Assembly (NCBI RefSeq): GCF_023517795.1
Contig: NZ_CP082928.1
Coordinates: 1,984,001-2,048,000 of the forward strand
DNA: 64,000 nt
Reading direction: 5' to 3'
Origin: Pseudomonas fulva
Lineage (GTDB): Bacteria > Pseudomonadota > Gammaproteobacteria > Pseudomonadales > Pseudomonadaceae
A program made the position numbers and the translations under genes. Under the pieces are notes generated by a model that saw only the letters and a program-made list of their open reading frames with translations, was not told the DNA's origin and made no database searches. Positions 50,416 to 59,433 of this stretch are shown one piece after another (position 1 is the first letter of the stretch; each line of letters begins with the position of its first letter).

Positions 50416-50979
50416 TTAGGCAGCCAGCAGCAGCTCGGACTCGCTGAGCGAAGAACCCGCTGCGGTGATGATGTCGTCGGTCAGCCCGGCTGCTTCCAGC
50501 ACGGCCAGCAGGCCGCCGTCGTTCGGGGTGCCGGCGCTGTCGGAAGCGCCTTCGACCGAACCGTTCATCAGCCCCCAGATCACATCGTGCACGGCATTGT
50601 CACGACCTTCCGCGGCGGTTGCGGTGAGCGGCGTGTTGCCGAAGTCGAAGGTGATCAGCGGGCTGGAAACGGTACCGTTGGCGTTCAGGCCGCCACCCAG
50701 GGTCACCTGCTGCAGGGTGCCGTACAGCGAGTGGCTGCTGAAGTTGTAGGACAGGTTGCCAACCGCCGAGAACGCGAACGAGCCGTTGTTGAGCGACATC
50801 GCGTAGGTATCACCGGACAAGCCAGACGCGACGCCATTGGTGTAGAAGCCGCCGGTGTTGGCCGGGTGCTGACCGGCAACGCCATTGGTTTCGTAAGCGC
50901 CCAACAATTCTGCAAGCGTGCCACCCGAAGTGAAGCTGGTCGGGAAGTGGTCGGCATCGTAGCTATAGGAAATTGCCAT
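50416..50979 (-). CDS. hasA: Heme-acquisition protein (hemophore) HasA
   Basis: The 187-residue hemophore is exported and delivers heme to HasR. HasA-family sequence is present: MAISYSYDADHF, ANTGGFYTNG, DTYAMSLNNGSFAFSA, LSYNFSSHSLYGTLQQVTLG and EGRDNAVHDVIWGLMNG. The C-terminus ends SSLSESELLLAA, the hydrophobic HasDEF signal. The heme-ligand Tyr75 corresponds to Tyr78 and its partner His83 to His83. The first loop ligand His32 has no direct match; the loop is NGVAGQHPANTGG and has His38 instead. AAGGAGAAACAAAG precedes the ATG at 50979. It lacks a signal peptide, as expected. Confidence 0.92.
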   Translation of the reverse strand: MAISYSYDADHFPTSFTSGGTLAELLGAYETNGVAGQHPANTGGFYTNGVASGLSGDTYAMSLNNGSFAFSAVGNLSYNFSSHSLYGTLQQVTLGGGLNANGTVSSPLITFDFGNTPLTATAAEGRDNAVHDVIWGLMNGSVEGASDSAGTPNDGGLLAVLEAAGLTDDIITAAGSSLSESELLLAA

Positions 50980-51040
50980 CTTTGTTTCTCCTTGCTTGGC
51001 GATCGTTCGCCGGTTGATTGGCACCTCGCGGTACCGATTC

Positions 51041-51060
51041 GCACACCGTCACCGGTGTGC
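51041..51060 (-). promoter_or_regulatory. Hairpin between hasR and hasA
   Basis: GCACACCG and CGGTGTGC pair perfectly around TCAC (an 8-bp stem). It lies in the 118 bases between hasR and hasA and may protect or tune the hasA message. No T-run follows, so full termination is unlikely. Confidence 0.5.
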
Positions 51061-51097
51061 ATCGAACAGGGCGGGCCATCACGGGCGACGACCCTAC

Positions 51098-54000
51098 TCA
51101 GAACTGCAGTTCGAAGCCCCCCATCACGGTACGGCCGGGCCCGTAGGATTTGACGAAAATGTCCGAGTAGCCCATGACGTAGCTGCGGTCGCGGAGGTTC
51201 TCCACGGTGGCGCGCAGCTGCAGGTTGCGGTTGATGCGATAGCTGGCGAACAGGTCCCAGGTGGTGTAGCTCGGCCACAGGTCGGTGCTCCAGCCCTTGG
51301 GCCGGCCGGCAGCGCTGTAGTTGAGGCGGGTGCCCAATTCCAGGCTTTCATTCAGCCAGCGGGTACCGAACACCCAACTGCCGCGATCCATCGGAGAGTT
51401 ACGGGCGCTGTTCATGCCGAACACGTCTCCCCCGCAATAGGTCTGCGCGTCCAGAAAGGCCTGATAGGAGGGATATCCGGCGGCCAGGGCCTGGTTGCGA
51501 AGATCCGAATAGCTGCCGTCTTCCCGGGGCATGTCTTCGCGGATGTAGTCGCTGCCGAGCGGGAAGGTCTTCTGGCAGATATCGTTGTGGCCACCGATGA
51601 CATGGGTGTAATTGACGCCGCTGTACCAACGCCGGGCGTCGTAGTCCAGTTCCAGCTCGACCCCGCGAAACTGCATGCGGGCCTGGTTATTGACGAACAT
51701 GGTGTTGCCCAAGCCGCCGGTCCTACCCGGCAGGGTATTGTTCATCGAGGTGATCAGGTAATTGTCGACGCGCGTGTCGTAGTAGGTGACCTTGGCGTTG
51801 AACTGGTCGCCCAGCGTGACCAGGTCCAGCTTGCTGACGTTGAAGCCCAGGTCCCAACTGCGTGATGTCTCGGGTTCGGCGTAAGGGTTGGGGTACATGG
51901 TGGCGAAGGGATCGCCGGGATGGGAGCCCTCCATCAGCGACTCGGTCAGCGCCGGCGGTCGCCAGGACTTGCCCCAACTGGCGAAGACTTCCAGCCAGTC
52001 CGTAGGGCGGTAGGCGGCGGCGAGGGTGGGCAGGAATTTGTCCAGGCTCTCATCGACCTTGTACTCGCGCATGCCGGTGTTGGATGACCAGCTACCATCG
52101 TAGAGTCTCGCGTAGTAGCTGGGATCGGAAGTGGGATTGGCCAGTCTGGCCTGCAGCCCCGGGATGGTGGCGCAGGCACTCGCTCTGGTACGTGCCTGAC
52201 GGGCCAGGCGTGCCTCTTCGCTCTGGCCGCGGATTACAGGCGCCACGTAGCTGGTGCAGCGTAGCTCGCTGCTAGCGATGGATTGCGTGAGCAAACGGTT
52301 GTAAACCTGGGCACGGTCTTCGTAGCTCCAGTCCGTAACGGGCACGCGAGTCTTGCCCTTGAGCCTGTAATAGTCATAACGCAGCCCACCCGCCAGCGTG
52401 ACCTGCTCGGTTTCGAAGGTGAGGCTGCCAAAGGCGCTGGTGATGCTGCGCTTGCCGTTGGGGTTGAGGGTATTGGTGTCGCTACCCACTTCACGGCCCT
52501 GGCGGTTGTAGACGGTGTCCGAGGCGCCACGATCCTGGAAGTACTCCAGGCCATGGTTGAAGCGGAAACCCTCGACGCCAGCCAAGGCGAAGCGCGCGGT
52601 GTTGTCCAGGGTGAAGCCGATGGTGTCGATCTTGGTACGCGCATCGTTACCCAGCCCCGCCTCGCAGGCACTGGTCCAGGAGCCGGGCACCGGGCTCTGG
52701 TCGCAGAGACCCAGTCGCCAGGCGGTCTCGGTCATGTCCACGCCGTCAGTGACGACCGGTCGCCCGGCGGCGGTGTCGCGCTGGTTTCGGGTGGTGACGT
52801 AGTAGAGCTTGGTCTTGAGATCAATCAACGACGAGTCGGGATTGAAGCTGTAGTCCAGCCCGAACGATTGCGAGCGGGCACTGGCATCGCCGTATTTCTG
52901 CCAGGCCTCCTCACCGTCCCGTGCGGCGCCGTCGACCGGGTTGATCACCCGGCGGTCGGACACGTTGGCATAGCTGAGGTCGGTATTGAGGTAGGTGAAC
53001 TGCAGCGCCTGCTCAGGGTTGAGGGCAAAGCGCGCCTTGAACAGCTCCGAATCCTGCTCCTGACCGGAGAACTTGATGCGATCGACGACCTGCGTGATCG
53101 GGCGGTCGGAATCCTGAACGCCACCGAGCAGGAAATCGAAGTTCTCGCGGCGCGAACCCGGCGCGTAATCGCCAAAGCTGCGTCGGCTACGGGCAGCGAG
53201 CAGTTCCCAGCGATCACCGAAACGCCCGGCCACCGCTGCACTGCCGATGAAATTGACGCCATTGCCGTGGCCGCCCAGGCCGGTCATGCCGCGCAGGCGC
53301 GCTCCCTGGTCCTGGCCCGGCAGAATGATGTCGTCGACATTCAGGGTGCCGAAATTGGCGCTGCCGGCAATCGACGCGGCACCGGTGACGTCGGAGCGCG
53401 GGCCCTTCTCGATCACTACGCTGCTGATCAGCTCGGAATCCACGTAGAGCTGGCCATTGCGCTGCTGGTGGCCGTTCTCGTTGAAGTTCTGGCGCATGCC
53501 ATCAATCATCGTGTTGACCCGGCCAAAGTCCTGCATGCCGCGGATGTTCACCGACAGGCCGGGATCCTGAGCGCTCACCGCGCTGTACACGCCTGGCGTT
53601 TCGACCAGCATGTCGGCGGCATGCCGTGGCGGATTGCGGTCGAGCTGCTCGCGGGTGATCACGCTCACCGAGCGGGGCGTCTGGTAGATCCACTCGTTGC
53701 TGACGTCGCGGGTCGACTCGATCAGGGTCGTGTCGATCTGCAGGGTGCCGGCGACTTCGGCCAGGCGCTCCAGACTGACTCGCCGTTCACCGGTGAAACT
53801 GTAGCTTACCGGCGACCCGCCAAGCAGTATGCGCAAGCCCTGCTCTGGCGCGTAAGGCCCTTTCAGCTCGTGGCTTTGCAGGCCAGACAACTTACCGCTG
53901 TCGAAGAACACCTGGATCCCCGCCTGCTCGGCGAAGGCGATCACGGCACTGCGCAGTGGCTGCGCCGGAATGTCGAACTCGACCTGCTTGGCTGCTGAAC

Positions 54001-54157
54001 CGCTGCCCACATCGACTTCGGCAGCCGCAGGCTGTTGAGCCCAGACGCTGCCGCCAGACGCCAGCACCATGCTGACCAGCAGGCTACCAGCCAACCCTCG
54101 CCAGCGCTGTATGCCGGGCGCTATGCGGCTTGAATGACACGTTCCCTTGATGCCCAT
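51098..54157 (-). CDS. hasR: TonB-dependent heme/hemophore receptor HasR
   Basis: The 1019-residue product is a large TonB-dependent receptor. After the signal peptide (ends near VWAQQ) comes an STN signalling domain (VEFDIPAQPLRSAVIAFAEQ, about residues 55-115) that talks to HasS. The plug follows (TPRSVSVITREQLDRNPPRH, MLVETPGVYSAVSAQDPGLS, VVIEKGPRSDVTGAASIAG), then a 22-strand barrel with the SWRPPALTESL and NPYAEPETSRSWDLGF segments. The C-terminus ends with Phe (GGFELQF), as usual. Start at 54157 was chosen as it gives a normal signal peptide; the upstream frame to 54208 overlaps the Fur-like box. Confidence 0.93.
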   Translation of the reverse strand: MGIKGTCHSSRIAPGIQRWRGLAGSLLVSMVLASGGSVWAQQPAAAEVDVGSGSAAKQVEFDIPAQPLRSAVIAFAEQAGIQVFFDSGKLSGLQSHELKGPYAPEQGLRILLGGSPVSYSFTGERRVSLERLAEVAGTLQIDTTLIESTRDVSNEWIYQTPRSVSVITREQLDRNPPRHAADMLVETPGVYSAVSAQDPGLSVNIRGMQDFGRVNTMIDGMRQNFNENGHQQRNGQLYVDSELISSVVIEKGPRSDVTGAASIAGSANFGTLNVDDIILPGQDQGARLRGMTGLGGHGNGVNFIGSAAVAGRFGDRWELLAARSRRSFGDYAPGSRRENFDFLLGGVQDSDRPITQVVDRIKFSGQEQDSELFKARFALNPEQALQFTYLNTDLSYANVSDRRVINPVDGAARDGEEAWQKYGDASARSQSFGLDYSFNPDSSLIDLKTKLYYVTTRNQRDTAAGRPVVTDGVDMTETAWRLGLCDQSPVPGSWTSACEAGLGNDARTKIDTIGFTLDNTARFALAGVEGFRFNHGLEYFQDRGASDTVYNRQGREVGSDTNTLNPNGKRSITSAFGSLTFETEQVTLAGGLRYDYYRLKGKTRVPVTDWSYEDRAQVYNRLLTQSIASSELRCTSYVAPVIRGQSEEARLARQARTRASACATIPGLQARLANPTSDPSYYARLYDGSWSSNTGMREYKVDESLDKFLPTLAAAYRPTDWLEVFASWGKSWRPPALTESLMEGSHPGDPFATMYPNPYAEPETSRSWDLGFNVSKLDLVTLGDQFNAKVTYYDTRVDNYLITSMNNTLPGRTGGLGNTMFVNNQARMQFRGVELELDYDARRWYSGVNYTHVIGGHNDICQKTFPLGSDYIREDMPREDGSYSDLRNQALAAGYPSYQAFLDAQTYCGGDVFGMNSARNSPMDRGSWVFGTRWLNESLELGTRLNYSAAGRPKGWSTDLWPSYTTWDLFASYRINRNLQLRATVENLRDRSYVMGYSDIFVKSYGPGRTVMGGFELQF

Positions 54158-54189
54158 CGACCCTGCTCTTTTCTTGTGTTGATGTGTAA

Positions 54190-54204
54190 TGAAAATCACT
54201 ATCA
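54190..54204. promoter_or_regulatory. Fur-box-like sequence upstream of hasR
   Basis: TGAAAATCACTATCA follows TGATAATNATTATCA at 12 of 14 fixed positions. It lies 33 bases before the hasR start, in the place expected for an iron-controlled promoter. A second A/T-rich site (TGAAAATTATTCGATCA, near 54245) is weaker. Confidence 0.65.
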
Positions 54205-54286
54205 ACAAGCAAGACGATGCAGCCGGGCAAACTCAGTAAGCGTTTTTGAAAATTATTCGATCAGAGCCAAGTGCCAAGGCGCCTGT

Positions 54287-55264
54287 TCAGTAGATCAGGC
54301 TCAGGCCGGGCAGATCGGCATGGCGGGCCTTCAGCTCGCCAGTGAGGGTAGCGACTGCGCCGCCCAGCGAATCGAGGCGAAACACGCCACTGACCCGGCG
54401 CTGCGCCAGCCCGTCGCCAGCGACGAAGATGTGCCCGTCCCGGTACCGGTTGAGCTGAGTCACCACCTGCTGCAACGGCACCTGATCGAAAATCAGCAGG
54501 CCGCGCTGCCAACTGCTGGCCCGCGATAGCTCCAGACTCAGGCGTTCGAGGCGCCCGTCAGCCTCGACCCGCGCACTCTGCCCCTGCTCGAGAACCAGGC
54601 TCTGGCCGTGTTTGCTGACTGCGACCCGGTGCTGCATGACGCCGACGAGCATCTGCCCGCCCTCCTCGCGACTGACCAGAAAGCGTGTGCCCAGCGCCTG
54701 GGCCTTGCCCCCGTTACTGTCGACGATGAAGGGTCGCGTTTCCTGTGGCCCAACGGGCGCCGTCTGGAATACCGCCGAGCCGGCGAGCAACTCGATACGC
54801 CGGGCCTGGGGTGTGTAGTCGAGGCGTATGGCGCTGCGTGCATCGAGTGTCGCCAGGCTGCCGTCAGGCAATTCGACGGTGCGCACCTCACCGGTAGCGG
54901 TTCGGTGATCGGCGACCAACGGCAGGTACACCGCAGGCGCCTGGTTCCAGCCGATCAGGGTGACGACCACAGCCAGCGAGGCGCTGCTCAACCAGCGCAG
55001 CACACGGCGAGAGCGGCGCTTGGGCGCCGCTCCCGGTCGGGCCGGCGAGCGACGCGGCACCTCGGCAAGCGGCTCTTGCAGGCTGGCCAGGTCGCCCCAG
55101 GTATGCCGGGCGAACTGCAGGGCGGCGCCGTGGCGCGGATCAAGGGCGAGCCACGCCTGCAGCGCCTGCTGCTCGTGCTCGTCGAGCGGCGAGTCGCTCA
55201 TGCGCACCGCCCATTCGGCAGCAGCCTGGCGAATCCCGCGATCCTGCAGGTCTGGGCTATTCAC
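54287..55264 (-). CDS. hasS: FecR-type anti-sigma factor HasS
   Basis: The 325-residue product carries the FecR N-terminal domain (QAAAEWAVRMSDSPLDEHEQ, LDPRHGAALQFARHTWGDL), a membrane helix (about residues 84-104) and a periplasmic FecR domain (TATGEVRTVELPDGSLATLDA, LLAGSAVFQTAP) ending with a secretin/STN-like fold. It holds HasI inactive until HasR is bound by heme-HasA. The GTG at 55264 was chosen because GAGAG is upstream and the product starts at VNSPDLQDRG; an ATG at 55354 overlapping the hasI stop is possible and would add 30 residues. Confidence 0.88.
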   Translation of the reverse strand: MNSPDLQDRGIRQAAAEWAVRMSDSPLDEHEQQALQAWLALDPRHGAALQFARHTWGDLASLQEPLAEVPRRSPARPGAAPKRRSRRVLRWLSSASLAVVVTLIGWNQAPAVYLPLVADHRTATGEVRTVELPDGSLATLDARSAIRLDYTPQARRIELLAGSAVFQTAPVGPQETRPFIVDSNGGKAQALGTRFLVSREEGGQMLVGVMQHRVAVSKHGQSLVLEQGQSARVEADGRLERLSLELSRASSWQRGLLIFDQVPLQQVVTQLNRYRDGHIFVAGDGLAQRRVSGVFRLDSLGGAVATLTGELKARHADLPGLSLIY

Positions 55265-55353
55265 GTGTGCTCTCGGCTTTCTCTTGTAAGACTGAAGACG
55301 CTCAGGCGGCTCTTTTACCGTAAAAGTTTCCGGCCATGCCGGTATTTTTGCCA

Positions 55354-55857
55354 TCACGAGCCTTCGCCGAGGCGTTCCATGACATGGGCCAACGCCTTGG
55401 ACAGGTGCTTTTGCACCGAGCTGTCGCTGATTTCCAGGCGCCTGGCGACCTCGGCATGGGTCAGCCCTTCTATGCGATTGAGGTGAAAGATTTCGCGGGT
55501 TCGCGGTGGCAGCTCGGCCACCGCACGCTGCAACAGCTCCATACGTTGCTGCCTCTCGGTGGTGTCTTCCAGGCTATCGACGTCATCCTCGACAGCATTG
55601 AGCACATCGTCGCCGACCAGGTCGGTCTTGCGCCGTTCCTGCTGGCGGCGGTGGTCGATCAGCAGATTGCGCGCGGTGCGATAGAGATAGGCTGGCGTAT
55701 TGTCGATATGGTCGTGCCGCGCCTGCTCGCTAAGGCGCAGGAAGCTCTCCTGGAGCAGATCGGCAGCCAGGTGCGGGTCACGGCTCTTGCGCAGCAGGAA
55801 GCTCTGCAAGGCACGGGCGTGCTGCTGAAAGAGGCCTTTGATATCCAGATCCGACAC
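55354..55857 (-). CDS. hasI: ECF sigma factor HasI
   Basis: The 167-residue FecI-like sigma factor starts at GTG. Region 2 has FLLRKSRDPHLAADLLQESFLRL and region 4 has LPPRTREIFHLNRIEGLTHAEVARRL with SSVQKHLSKALAHV as recognition helix. It activates hasR and hasS when heme-loaded HasA binds HasR. It leads the cluster hasI-hasS-hasR-hasA-hasD-hasE-hasF on the minus strand, and a Fur box lies just upstream. Confidence 0.93.
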   Translation of the reverse strand: MSDLDIKGLFQQHARALQSFLLRKSRDPHLAADLLQESFLRLSEQARHDHIDNTPAYLYRTARNLLIDHRRQQERRKTDLVGDDVLNAVEDDVDSLEDTTERQQRMELLQRAVAELPPRTREIFHLNRIEGLTHAEVARRLEISDSSVQKHLSKALAHVMERLGEGS

Positions 55858-55904
55858 TCGTCATACCTGACCTGAGCGGAAAGAGGCGGCATATTACCGA
55901 CAGA

Positions 55905-55919
55905 TGAGAATAGTTTTCA
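55905..55919. promoter_or_regulatory. Fur box upstream of hasI
   Basis: TGAGAATAGTTTTCA matches the 7-1-7 Fur inverted repeat TGATAATNATTATCA at 11 of 14 fixed positions. It lies 48 bases before the hasI start. Together with the site near hasR it predicts iron repression of the whole cluster. Confidence 0.7.
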
Positions 55920-56033
55920 ATTGTCATTTTTAGCCAGGCATTGCCCTCGCCCGTGCTGCTCGTGAAAGAGCGCCAGGCATCGTTCGCAAAAAAGGGGGCC
56001 AGAATTTCAGCCCGGCTGATGCCGAGCAGTGAA

Positions 56034-56062
56034 AATGAAAATGGGACCCGATGGGTCCCATT
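56034..56062 (-). terminator. Intrinsic terminator after the Sco gene
   Basis: On the minus strand AATGGGACCC and GGGTCCCATT pair around ATC and are followed by TTCATTTTC. It also separates the Sco gene from hasI. Confidence 0.8.
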
Positions 56063-56064
56063 GC

Positions 56065-56694
56065 TTATTCGCTGCCAACCAGCCCCGGCAACTGCGCCGC
56101 CAGCTTGTCGATGTTGATCGGCGCGCGGATAAAGCCGCGCTGGGTGCCGTCCGGGCCGATGACGGCCAGGTTGCCGCTGTGGTCGACGGTGTAGTTTTCC
56201 TTGCTGGTATCGGCCGGAATGTAGGGAATGCTCACCGCGCTGGAGAGTTTCTGGATGGTGTCCGGCTCGCCGGTCAGGCCCATGAAGCCGGCATCGAAGT
56301 AGCCCAGGTACTTCTTCATCTGTTCCGGCGTGTCACGGGCCGGGTCGACGCTCACCAGCACGATGCGCAGGTTGTTCCATGCGTCTTCCGGAATCTGCGT
56401 ACGCAGTTGGCGCAGCTGCGCCAGGGTCGCCGGGCAGATGTCCGGGCAGAAGGTGTAGCCGAAGAACAACAGACTCCACTGGTCCCTGAGCTGGCCGGTG
56501 GAAAAGGTCTGGCCATCCTGGTCGAGGAAATCCAGGGCGGGGACCTGACGCTGCTGGGGCAGCATGACGATGCCGGCGTCGAGCAGCGCCGCGGCGTCGT
56601 TGGACTTGCCGCGCAGCGCCTGGCTGGCGATCAGGCCGAGCGCCAGGGCCACGGCGGCGATGAGGACGAATACGATGAGGTGCTTGCGAGTCAT
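56065..56694 (-). CDS. SCO1/SenC family copper/redox protein
   Basis: The 209-residue product has one N-terminal anchor (about 5-24) and a thioredoxin-like periplasmic domain with the copper motif FFGYTFCPDICPATL (CxxxC) and the third ligand His in NYTVDHSGNLAVIGPDG. These proteins deliver copper to cytochrome c oxidase CuA. It also has ILVSVDPARDTPEQMKKYL typical of the family. Start ATG at 56694 (MTRKHLIV). It stands alone here, away from any oxidase operon. Confidence 0.92.
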   Translation of the reverse strand: MTRKHLIVFVLIAAVALALGLIASQALRGKSNDAAALLDAGIVMLPQQRQVPALDFLDQDGQTFSTGQLRDQWSLLFFGYTFCPDICPATLAQLRQLRTQIPEDAWNNLRIVLVSVDPARDTPEQMKKYLGYFDAGFMGLTGEPDTIQKLSSAVSIPYIPADTSKENYTVDHSGNLAVIGPDGTQRGFIRAPINIDKLAAQLPGLVGSE

Positions 56695-56892
56695 GGCGGC
56701 CACGCTGGTCAGGGTGAAGGGTATCGCCCTGTATGACCCGACTCCCCGACTTGGCGGGAGAGCTGTGCCTGGGCGGCACGGGAATCGGCCATCTGGCGAT
56801 GCGCAGCGGGAAAAGGTACCAGATACGCAGCGCCAGGTGGGCCGTTAACGCCTGCGGCGGGCTGTCACGCCGACAGCCGCCGCAGGCCTGCC

Positions 56893-58422
56893 TCAAGCCG
56901 CCGCGCGGCGCATGCTCAGCGCCCGGCCCTCGAGGCGACGGGTCAGGCCGTGGCGTTCGATCAACAGCGCCCCACCCTGCTGCTCGGCGGCGCGGCCCCA
57001 GTCGTCGAGCAGTTCCATGCAGGCATGGTCGACGTAGCTGAGGTTGTCGAGGGGCACGTGCAGGCGGGTGGTCGGCGCGATGCCCTCCAGCACGCTGGCC
57101 AGGTGCGGCACCTTGAGGAAGGTGGCCGAGCCGGTCAGGCGCAGCTCCGCTTCGTCGGGGCCGATCTCGCTGAGGCTGACCTTCAGGCGCGAGGCCTTGC
57201 CGGCCAGCTTGACCAGGGTCAGGGCGAAACCGATCAGCACGCCGGTCAGCAGGTCGACGGCGACGATGCCCAGGGCGGTGGCCGCATAGATGAATACCGG
57301 GGCCCGACCATAACGGCCCAGGCTGCGGATGGCCTTGATGTCGACCAGTTTGAAGCCGGTGTACACCAGCACGCCGCCCAGGCAGGCGACCGGAATGCTC
57401 TGCAGCACCGCCGGCAGCAGCATGACGAAGGCCAGCAGCCAGGCGCCATGGAAGATGGTCGACAGGCGGGTGCGGGCGCCGGCCTGCACGTTGGCCGAGC
57501 TGCGCACGATCACCCCGGTCATCGGCAGCGCGCCGAGCACGCCGCAAAGCATGTTGCCGATGCCCTGGGCGGACAGCTCACGGTCCAGGTTGGACCGCGG
57601 GCCGTTGTGCATGCGGTCCACCGCCGCGGCCGACAGCAGGGTTTCGGCACTGGCGATAAAGGCCACCACCACCGCGGCCAGGATGATCTGCGGGTTGGCC
57701 AGGTTGAACAGGTCAGCCGGCTGTATCCAGTCGATGGCATCGCTCAGGTTCGCCGGCACCTCGACCCGCGCCACACCCAGGCCCAGCCACAGGCTGATGC
57801 CGGTCATCAACGTCACGCCGATCAGCGCGCCAGGCAGAAAGCGCAGGCCCTGGGGGCGCAGCTTGTCCCACAGGAACATGCAGCTGATGGTGCCGAAGCC
57901 CAGCAACGCCGCCGCCAGGGCACTGCCGCTACCGAGGCCGGGAATGGCCTGACGCAGGGTGTCGGGGAATGCCAGCAGGTTGTCCAGCCCGGACGCCTGG
58001 GGCTTGACGTCGAACATTACGTGGAACTGGGAAAGCACGATAAGGATGCCGATACCGGCGAGCATGCCGTATACCACCGCCGGTGCGGTGACGCGAAACC
58101 AGCAGCCCAGGCGCAGGCGCCCGGCAACCAGTTGCAGCAGGCCGGCGAGCAGCAGGATCGGCCCGAGCATGGCGATGCCGTGGGTGCGTACCAGTTCGAA
58201 CACCAGTACGGCCAGGCCGGCCGCCGGGCCGCTGACCTGCAGCGGCGAGCCGGCCAGCCAGCCGACCACCAGGCCACCGATGATGCCGGTGATCAGGCCC
58301 TTGGCCGGCGGCATGCCGGAGGCGATGGCGATGCCCATGCACAGCGGCAGGGCGACGAGAAAGACCACGATGGATGCCAGGGCATCGCGTGGCAGAGCGG
58401 ATTTGAATGAAGCGAGGGTCAT
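56893..58422 (-). CDS. SulP family anion permease (probable bicarbonate transporter)
   Basis: The 509-residue product has the SulP core of about 11-12 helices (ALPLCMGIAIASGMPPAKGL, GLITGIIGGLVVGWLAGSPL, VSGPAAGLAVLVFELVRTHG) and a C-terminal STAS domain (about 435-505, with HVPLDNLSYVDHACMELLDD). The STAS domain is typical of SulP regulation. It sits 202 bases downstream of a carbonic anhydrase gene on the same strand, the common arrangement for bicarbonate uptake; sulfate transport remains possible. AGGAG lies before the ATG at 58422. Confidence 0.9.
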   Translation of the reverse strand: MTLASFKSALPRDALASIVVFLVALPLCMGIAIASGMPPAKGLITGIIGGLVVGWLAGSPLQVSGPAAGLAVLVFELVRTHGIAMLGPILLLAGLLQLVAGRLRLGCWFRVTAPAVVYGMLAGIGILIVLSQFHVMFDVKPQASGLDNLLAFPDTLRQAIPGLGSGSALAAALLGFGTISCMFLWDKLRPQGLRFLPGALIGVTLMTGISLWLGLGVARVEVPANLSDAIDWIQPADLFNLANPQIILAAVVVAFIASAETLLSAAAVDRMHNGPRSNLDRELSAQGIGNMLCGVLGALPMTGVIVRSSANVQAGARTRLSTIFHGAWLLAFVMLLPAVLQSIPVACLGGVLVYTGFKLVDIKAIRSLGRYGRAPVFIYAATALGIVAVDLLTGVLIGFALTLVKLAGKASRLKVSLSEIGPDEAELRLTGSATFLKVPHLASVLEGIAPTTRLHVPLDNLSYVDHACMELLDDWGRAAEQQGGALLIERHGLTRRLEGRALSMRRAAA

Positions 58423-58624
58423 GGTGCGGTCTCCTGCAGATCCAGCGCACGTAAGGTCATGACGATGAGCCACGGCTCACCATCAGCAGGTGTAAGGCAG
58501 TCAGAACCCAAGAAGCCGTTGCCCTGACGAGTCAGGGCAGCAGGCCCGAAAACGGCTGTCGATTGTGGGCGGTTAATCCGCGGGTCGATTCATGGCCACC
58601 GGGTGACGTCCTGTCGTAAGTGTT

Positions 58625-59356
58625 TTACGAGGCCAGGTAACGGGCTCGTGGGCTGGCACTGGGGGTGGTTTCGCCATCGAGCGGCAGGAACTCGCCACGC
58701 TCGGCGTCGTACGCCTTGATGGTGCAGTTCTCGATGTCGTAGACCCAGCCATGAATGAACAGCTGGCCGCTGGCCAGGCGTGCAGCGACGGAGGGGTGGG
58801 TGCGCAGGTGATCGAGCTGGGCGACTACGTTCTCTTCGGTCAACACCCCGAGTTCCTGGTGCTCGGCGCAGCCGCAGCTCTGCTGGGTAACGGTCTTGGC
58901 GACCTCGGCGTGACGCAGCCAGGCCTTGACCGTCGGCATGCGTTCGATGCTCTGCGGGTTGAGGACCGCCTTCATGGCGCCGCAGTCGGAATGACCGCAG
59001 ATGATGATGTGCTGTACGCCCAGACCCATCACCGCATATTCGATGGCGGTGGAGACGCCGCCGTTCATCTGGCCATAAGGCGGCACCACGTTGCCGACGT
59101 TACGGGTCACGAACAGCGAGCCGGGGTCGCTCTGGGTGATCAGCTCGGGGACGATGCGCGAATCCGCGCAGGTGATGAACATGGCCCGGGGGCTTTGCTG
59201 GCGGGCCAGTTTGCTGAACAGCTCGCGCTGCTCGGGGAAGACATCGTTGCGAAAACGCTGGAAGCCATCAAGCAGGGTCTGCAGCGCCTCGTCTGCGCTC
59301 TGCTTGCCGGCTGCGGTGGGTGTGGCGGATCGGATGGAACGAATGCGCTCGCTCAT
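58625..59356 (-). CDS. Beta-class carbonic anhydrase
   Basis: The 243-residue enzyme hydrates CO2 to bicarbonate. Zinc ligands are Cys in MFITCADSRIVPELI, His and Cys in ICGHSDCGAMKAVL, with the Asp-Arg dyad in CADSR. It also has GSLFVTRNVGNVVPPYG and GVSTAIEYAVMGLGVQHI. ACCAGGAGGCACC before ATG 59356 is an excellent ribosome site and fixes the start. Coupled with the SulP permease it probably supplies bicarbonate for carboxylases. Confidence 0.95.
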   Translation of the reverse strand: MSERIRSIRSATPTAAGKQSADEALQTLLDGFQRFRNDVFPEQRELFSKLARQQSPRAMFITCADSRIVPELITQSDPGSLFVTRNVGNVVPPYGQMNGGVSTAIEYAVMGLGVQHIIICGHSDCGAMKAVLNPQSIERMPTVKAWLRHAEVAKTVTQQSCGCAEHQELGVLTEENVVAQLDHLRTHPSVAARLASGQLFIHGWVYDIENCTIKAYDAERGEFLPLDGETTPSASPRARYLAS

Positions 59357-59409
59357 GGTGCCTCCTGGTCTTCGGTCGTGATATTGACTTGCCATCTAGT
59401 GGCAGTTTG

Positions 59410-59433
59410 CTTCGTGACCATTCGGTCACTTCG
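59410..59433. promoter_or_regulatory. Palindromic operator-like site upstream of the carbonic anhydrase gene
   Basis: CTTCGTGACCATTCGGTCACTTCG contains the perfect inverted repeat GTGACC-ATTC-GGTCAC (59414-59429). It lies about 60 bases before the carbonic anhydrase start and resembles a dimeric repressor site of TetR or GntR type. The regulator is unknown. Confidence 0.45.

Noticed and set aside
52283..53998. 571-codon plus-strand frame across hasR
   Set aside because: Antisense shadow; hasR on the minus strand has all receptor motifs.
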